NCBI GenBank assembly: GCA_964194535.1
Contig: CAXMMX010000059.1
Coordinates: 1 to 8,507, forward strand
Length of the DNA: 8,507 nucleotides
Reading direction: 5' to 3'
Source: UBA2767 sp964194535
Lineage (GTDB): Bacteria; Pseudomonadota; Alphaproteobacteria; Rhizobiales; Methyloligellaceae
Below are positions 5,153-8,507 of this stretch, piece after piece. The position numbers and the translations under genes were made by a program. The notes under the pieces are model-generated. The model was not told where the DNA came from, did no database searches, and saw only the letters and a list, made by a program, of their open reading frames with translations. The first letter of the stretch is position 1, and every line of letters begins with the position of its first letter.

Positions 5153-6697
5153 TTATTTCGACCGCAACTCCCTTACGATTCCATTGTGGGTCAGATGCAG
5201 ATCGGTAAGAGCCGGATCGTCATGTTCCATCCGCCAGCTCAACATCTTTCCAGCATATTCAAGTATCCGTCCCTGATAGTCGGGGTCGGCGGATCGGTCG
5301 AGGAACTCGTTTGGATCCGTTTCCAGGTCAAAGAACAAGGGCGCAAGCCCGGTGAAATGAACGTATTTGTACCGGTCTCCACGGATGATATTGGCGGTGC
5401 ATTGTTTCATCCCCAATCCCATTGGAGGCTTCTCTCCAACCGTGTAGGGGCTCCTAAGATCGAACTCCGCATGATATTCCTGCCGCCACCCTTTGGGTCG
5501 ATCACCACGGCAGAACGGAAGCAGTGAATGGCCATCACACTGCGCTGGAATATCAATACCGATCCCCTCAAGAATGGTCGGCATGATATCTACACTCTCG
5601 GTGAAGGCGTCGATGACGGAACCGTAAGCAGGGCGCGCTTCAGACGATGGGTCACGGATAATAAGGGGAATGTGGAATGTCTGATCGAAGTATCCGTATT
5701 TGGCAAACATCCAATGATCCCCCAGCTGTTCGCCGTGGTCTGAGGTAAAGATGATCAAGGTGTCATTATAGGAGCCGGTTTGCTTGAGATAATTTGTCAG
5801 CCGGCCGACTTGCGCATCCACTTCCGACATCATGCCGAAATAGGTTGCCCGGATTTGACGCAGTTCAGGCTCAGAAATGAAAACATTGTCGCGGGAATCG
5901 GTGCCGCGGGTATAGCTTACTCCCTTCTGGTTGAAAATATAGTGTCCCAGCCAAGGGTGCTGGGCGGCCTCTTTTTCCGCCGTTGCCTGACGCATGGGAA
6001 GCGGCATGTCCTCTGCATCATACTGATCGTGAAAAGGCTCCGGCGCGACGAAGGGGGGGTGAGGGGAATAAAAAGACAGGTGAATGAACCAATGATCAGT
6101 CTGGTGCGCTGAAAGGTGTTTCATCACTTCGTCGACGAGGAACGCGGTGCTGCTGTCCTCGGACTTATATTTAGCAGGAGCGAATGTTTTACCTTTATTT
6201 TCCGCACCGGAATATTCGGTCTGAGGCACAAATATATCCAAAGGGTTGGCCGGGATTTTGTACCCCTTTTCCTCCAGATGCGCGAACCACGGTTTCCGGT
6301 CATTGATTAAATGGATGACCGGATCCATGCCCGGCAACACGCCTTCATAACTGTTAGGCGAGTCGTCGCCGGGCGCATATTGGCGCGGATCGAGGCTGAT
6401 GTCTGTGTAACCGAATAGCACCGGTTTGTAGCCGGCCTTGCGCGCCTCCAACGCCATGTTGGAGTGGCGGGCTTCCAATGGCGTTCCGTTGAGGACCGAG
6501 CGGTGGTTTTGCATATACATGCCGGTGTAGAGGCAAGCCCGGGACGGGCCGCAGGGCGTCGCCTGTGCATAATGGCGCTTGAATGTGACGGCATCGGCAG
6601 CCAGAGCGTCCAGGTTTGGAGTCTTGACATGGGGGTGCCCCAGCGCAGACAGGCATTCGCCCCGCCACTGATCGGCTGTAATGAAGAGTATGTTCAT
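5153..6697 (-). CDS. Sulfatase-family hydrolase, phosphonate monoester hydrolase-like
   Basis: Full-length (514 residues) alkaline-phosphatase-superfamily enzyme that hydrolyses sulfate, phosphodiester or phosphonate monoester bonds. The formylglycine signature C-x-P-[SA]-R is Cys49-Gly-Pro-Ser-Arg53. Metal ligands are Asp9 (FITADQWR) and Asp320-His321 (TSDHGEQLGDH); further expected active-site residues are His213 (SPHPPF) and Lys333. Blocks such as AEFD, GLGM, ERYKYVHF-like DRYKYVHF and LSWR resemble the Rhizobium/Burkholderia phosphonate monoester hydrolases, which are about this long. There is no signal peptide, so it acts in the cytoplasm. Activity needs Cys49 to be converted to formylglycine by an enzyme not in this window. 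Start at 6697 with a weak AGGG site. It lies 113 bases after the ABC genes and may be co-transcribed. The substrate is not known. Confidence 0.9.
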   Translation of the reverse strand: MNILFITADQWRGECLSALGHPHVKTPNLDALAADAVTFKRHYAQATPCGPSRACLYTGMYMQNHRSVLNGTPLEARHSNMALEARKAGYKPVLFGYTDISLDPRQYAPGDDSPNSYEGVLPGMDPVIHLINDRKPWFAHLEEKGYKIPANPLDIFVPQTEYSGAENKGKTFAPAKYKSEDSSTAFLVDEVMKHLSAHQTDHWFIHLSFYSPHPPFVAPEPFHDQYDAEDMPLPMRQATAEKEAAQHPWLGHYIFNQKGVSYTRGTDSRDNVFISEPELRQIRATYFGMMSEVDAQVGRLTNYLKQTGSYNDTLIIFTSDHGEQLGDHWMFAKYGYFDQTFHIPLIIRDPSSEARPAYGSVIDAFTESVDIMPTILEGIGIDIPAQCDGHSLLPFCRGDRPKGWRQEYHAEFDLRSPYTVGEKPPMGLGMKQCTANIIRGDRYKYVHFTGLAPLFFDLETDPNEFLDRSADPDYQGRILEYAGKMLSWRMEHDDPALTDLHLTHNGIVRELRSK

Positions 6698-6810
6698 GAC
6701 ATACGCCCTGTTCTTGCGCAGATGCGGATTTGAAGGCTGCTAATTAGGGTCATGGCAGTTAGCAATGTCACGCAGGAAGATGGGAAACATCGATAACGAA
6801 TTCGCCCTCG

Positions 6811-7806
6811 CTAAAGGCTCAACTCATCGGCAAAGTGACAGGCAGCAAAGCGATTGCCTTTGGTTTTGCGCAACTCGGGAGTTTCTTTTTTACACCGCGC
6901 CTTGGCGTAGGCGCATCGGGTGTGAAAGCTGCAGCCCGGGGGCGGGTTAAGCGGGCTCGGTATTTCACCCTCGAGCTTAATCGCCTTGGCTTTATCATCC
7001 GGATCAAGCGATGGAATCGCCGACATCAGGGCTGCGGTATAGGGGTGGCGCGGTTTCGCGAACAGCTTCCTGGTTGGCGCCATCTCCACAATCTCGCCGA
7101 GATACATCACTGCCACATGGTCGCAGATATGGGCGATGACGGAGAGGTCGTGGCTGATGAACAGAAATGTCAGCCCGAGCTCTTCTTGCAGCGATTTCAG
7201 CAGGTTCAGGACATCCGCCTGGATCGACACGTCAAGCGCCGCGACGCTCTCGTCGGCGACCACGAAGCGCGGGTTCGAGACCAGCGCCCGGGCGATCGAG
7301 ATGCGCTGGCGCTGGCCGCCGGAAAAAGCGTGCGGGAAGCGGCGCAGATGCTCGAGATTCAGCCGGCACTTGGCGGCGATCTCGCGCACGCGCTTATCCG
7401 TTTCCTCGCGCGAAGAGGTCAGTCCCATCACCTCGAGCGGCTCGGCGATGATATCGCGCACGGTCATGCGTGGGCTGAGCGCCGCATAGGGGTCCTGGAA
7501 GATAAGCTGGGCGCGTTTGCGATAGTCCTTGAGCTCGGCTTTCGACACCTCGGCCAGGTCGTAGGAGACCTCGTCGTCATTGTAATTGATATGGCCGTGG
7601 GTGATCGGCGCCGCCTTCAGCATGGCGCGGCCCAGCGTGGTCTTGCCCGAGCCGGATTCGCCGACCAGGCCGAAGAACGAACGGGCCGGGATGTCGATCG
7701 TGATATTCTCGACCGCGCGCACGACGACCTTCGGAGTGAGAAAGCCGCCGCTGATCGGATAATGGACCGAGAGGCCCTTGACCGAGATGACAGGCTTGTC
7801 GCTCAT
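6811..7806 (-). CDS. Peptide/nickel-type ABC transporter ATP-binding protein (OppF/DppF-like)
   Basis: This is the second ATPase of an Opp/Dpp-type importer, which works as a heterodimer on the inner face of the membrane. The 331-residue protein has Walker A GESGSGKTT (49-57), Q-loop Gln104 (IFQDPYAALSPRMTV), signature FSGGQRQR (161-168), Walker B FVVADES with Asp185-Glu186, and switch His219 (ISHDL). The C-terminal oligopeptide-transporter domain includes HPYTAALMSAIP, GEIPSPLNPPPGC and four cysteines (292, 298, 305, 323). The start at 7806 (MSDKPVISVKG) overlaps the upstream ATPase gene as ATGA; the longer frame from 7935 lies over that gene. Base composition is higher in GC than the sulfatase and nuo genes. 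The transported substrate cannot be told from the ATPase. Confidence 0.94.
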   Translation of the reverse strand: MSDKPVISVKGLSVHYPISGGFLTPKVVVRAVENITIDIPARSFFGLVGESGSGKTTLGRAMLKAAPITHGHINYNDDEVSYDLAEVSKAELKDYRKRAQLIFQDPYAALSPRMTVRDIIAEPLEVMGLTSSREETDKRVREIAAKCRLNLEHLRRFPHAFSGGQRQRISIARALVSNPRFVVADESVAALDVSIQADVLNLLKSLQEELGLTFLFISHDLSVIAHICDHVAVMYLGEIVEMAPTRKLFAKPRHPYTAALMSAIPSLDPDDKAKAIKLEGEIPSPLNPPPGCSFHTRCAYAKARCKKETPELRKTKGNRFAACHFADELSL

Positions 7807-8507
7807 GAAGCCATCCTCTGATCCTCGACGGCGAAACAGGCCGCCGCGTGACCGGTGCTGACCTCGCCCATTTGGGGAACGGCCGTATCGCACCGGCCGG
7901 TCATCGCGATCGGGCAACGGGTATGGAAAACGCACCCGCTCGGGCGCTCCAGCGGGCTGGGAATGTCGCCGGGAATCGGCGACAAGGGCGTGTCCAGATC
8001 CTCAAGATCCGGCAGCGCGTTCAGCAGCCCCTGGGTATAGGGATGCGCCGGGTTGCGAATGACGTCGCGCACCAGGCCCTGTTCGATTACACGGCCCAGA
8101 TACATCACCGCCACCTTGTCGGCGGTCTGGGCGATGACGCCCAGATCATGGGTGATGAAGATGATGCCCATGCCGAACTCTTCCACCAGATCCTTCATCA
8201 GGTCGATCACCTGGGCCTGGATGGTCACGTCCAGCGCCGTGGTCGGCTCGTCGGCGATCAGGAGCTTCGGGTTGGTCGATAGCGCCATGGCGATCATCGC
8301 CCGCTGGCGCATGCCGCCGGACAACTCGAAGGCGTATTGTTTGAACCGCGCGGCGGCGTCGGAGATGCCGACCCGGTTGAGCATCTCGATCGACAGCTCC
8401 GTTGCCTCGCTCCTGGTCATGTTCTTGTGAAGCTCAAGCTGCTCGGTCATCTGGTCGCCGATGGAGATGGCGGGGGCGAAGCTGGCCATTGGTTCCTGGA
8501 AGATCAT
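7803..8507 (-). CDS. Peptide/nickel-type ABC transporter ATP-binding protein (OppD/DppD-like), N-terminus beyond the right edge
   Basis: This is the first ATPase of the same importer. Only the C-terminal 234 residues are inside the window; the Met at the edge is the internal Met of the Q-loop (IFQEPM), not a start. Visible are the Q-loop Gln, signature LSGGMRQR, Walker B LLIADEP with the catalytic Glu, the D-loop TALDVT, switch His in FITHDLG, and the C-terminal domain with HPYTQGLLNALP, GDIPSPLERPSGC and four cysteines. The stop overlaps the OppF-like start by 4 bases. Permease and substrate-binding genes are expected further right. After the Q-loop the protein reads MASFAPAISIG, a variation on the usual MTSLNP-type segment. 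Confidence 0.94.
   Translation of the reverse strand: MIFQEPMASFAPAISIGDQMTEQLELHKNMTRSEATELSIEMLNRVGISDAAARFKQYAFELSGGMRQRAMIAMALSTNPKLLIADEPTTALDVTIQAQVIDLMKDLVEEFGMGIIFITHDLGVIAQTADKVAVMYLGRVIEQGLVRDVIRNPAHPYTQGLLNALPDLEDLDTPLSPIPGDIPSPLERPSGCVFHTRCPIAMTGRCDTAVPQMGEVSTGHAAACFAVEDQRMAS

Noticed and set aside
5153..5527. Continuation of the VOC reading frame as a 169-residue protein
   Set aside because: From 5153 the frame is the antisense of the well-supported sulfatase gene and has no VOC resemblance; it stays open by chance.
6738..6764. Inverted repeat TGCTAA/TTAGCA between the ABC genes and the sulfatase gene
   Set aside because: A 6-bp AT-rich stem with a 15-base loop and no T-run is too weak to call a terminator or operator.
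6835..7821. 328-residue plus-strand frame opposite the OppF-like gene
   Set aside because: It is the mirror of a clear ATPase gene; long antisense frames are common in GC-rich genes.

Overview
The window looks like chromosomal DNA of an alphaproteobacterium. The evidence is the Nuo protein sequences, which read like the Alphaproteobacteria/mitochondrial type, a NuoE with an extended C-terminal tail, and a tRNA-Asp remnant of alphaproteobacterial type. No genus can be named from the sequence alone.

Left part (1-4024, minus strand): the front end of the respiratory complex I (NADH:quinone oxidoreductase) operon. Read 5'->3' it is nuoA, nuoB, nuoC, an extra thioesterase gene, nuoD, nuoE and the first 50 codons of nuoF. 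Stop and start codons overlap by 1-10 bases at nuoA/B, nuoC/thioesterase, nuoD/E and nuoE/F, so this is one tightly coupled transcript. The extra gene encodes a small hotdog-fold protein that looks like the fluoroacetyl-CoA thioesterase FlK. It keeps FlK's catalytic residues but has Met at the residue-36 gate position.

Middle part (4025-5152): a 505-base gap upstream of nuoA holds a weak nuoA promoter candidate and a 45-base 3' piece of a tRNA-Asp(GTC) gene that breaks off at the anticodon loop. To its right, on the plus strand, come a universal stress protein gene and then the first 45 codons of a VOC/glyoxalase-fold gene. That gene is cut off exactly where the sulfatase gene of the opposite strand ends. 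A hairpin between these two genes would hide the VOC ribosome binding site.

Right part (5153-8507, minus strand): two ATPase genes of a peptide/nickel-type (Opp/Dpp) ABC importer, overlapping by 4 bases, followed by a cytoplasmic alkaline-phosphatase-superfamily hydrolase of the sulfatase/phosphonate monoester hydrolase type. This suggests uptake of a small ester compound followed by its intracellular hydrolysis. The ABC genes have visibly higher GC than the rest of the window.

The tRNA fragment, the truncated VOC gene and the composition change together suggest that the region right of the nuo operon was assembled by insertion or rearrangement. The most notable single item is the FlK-like thioesterase built into the complex I operon.
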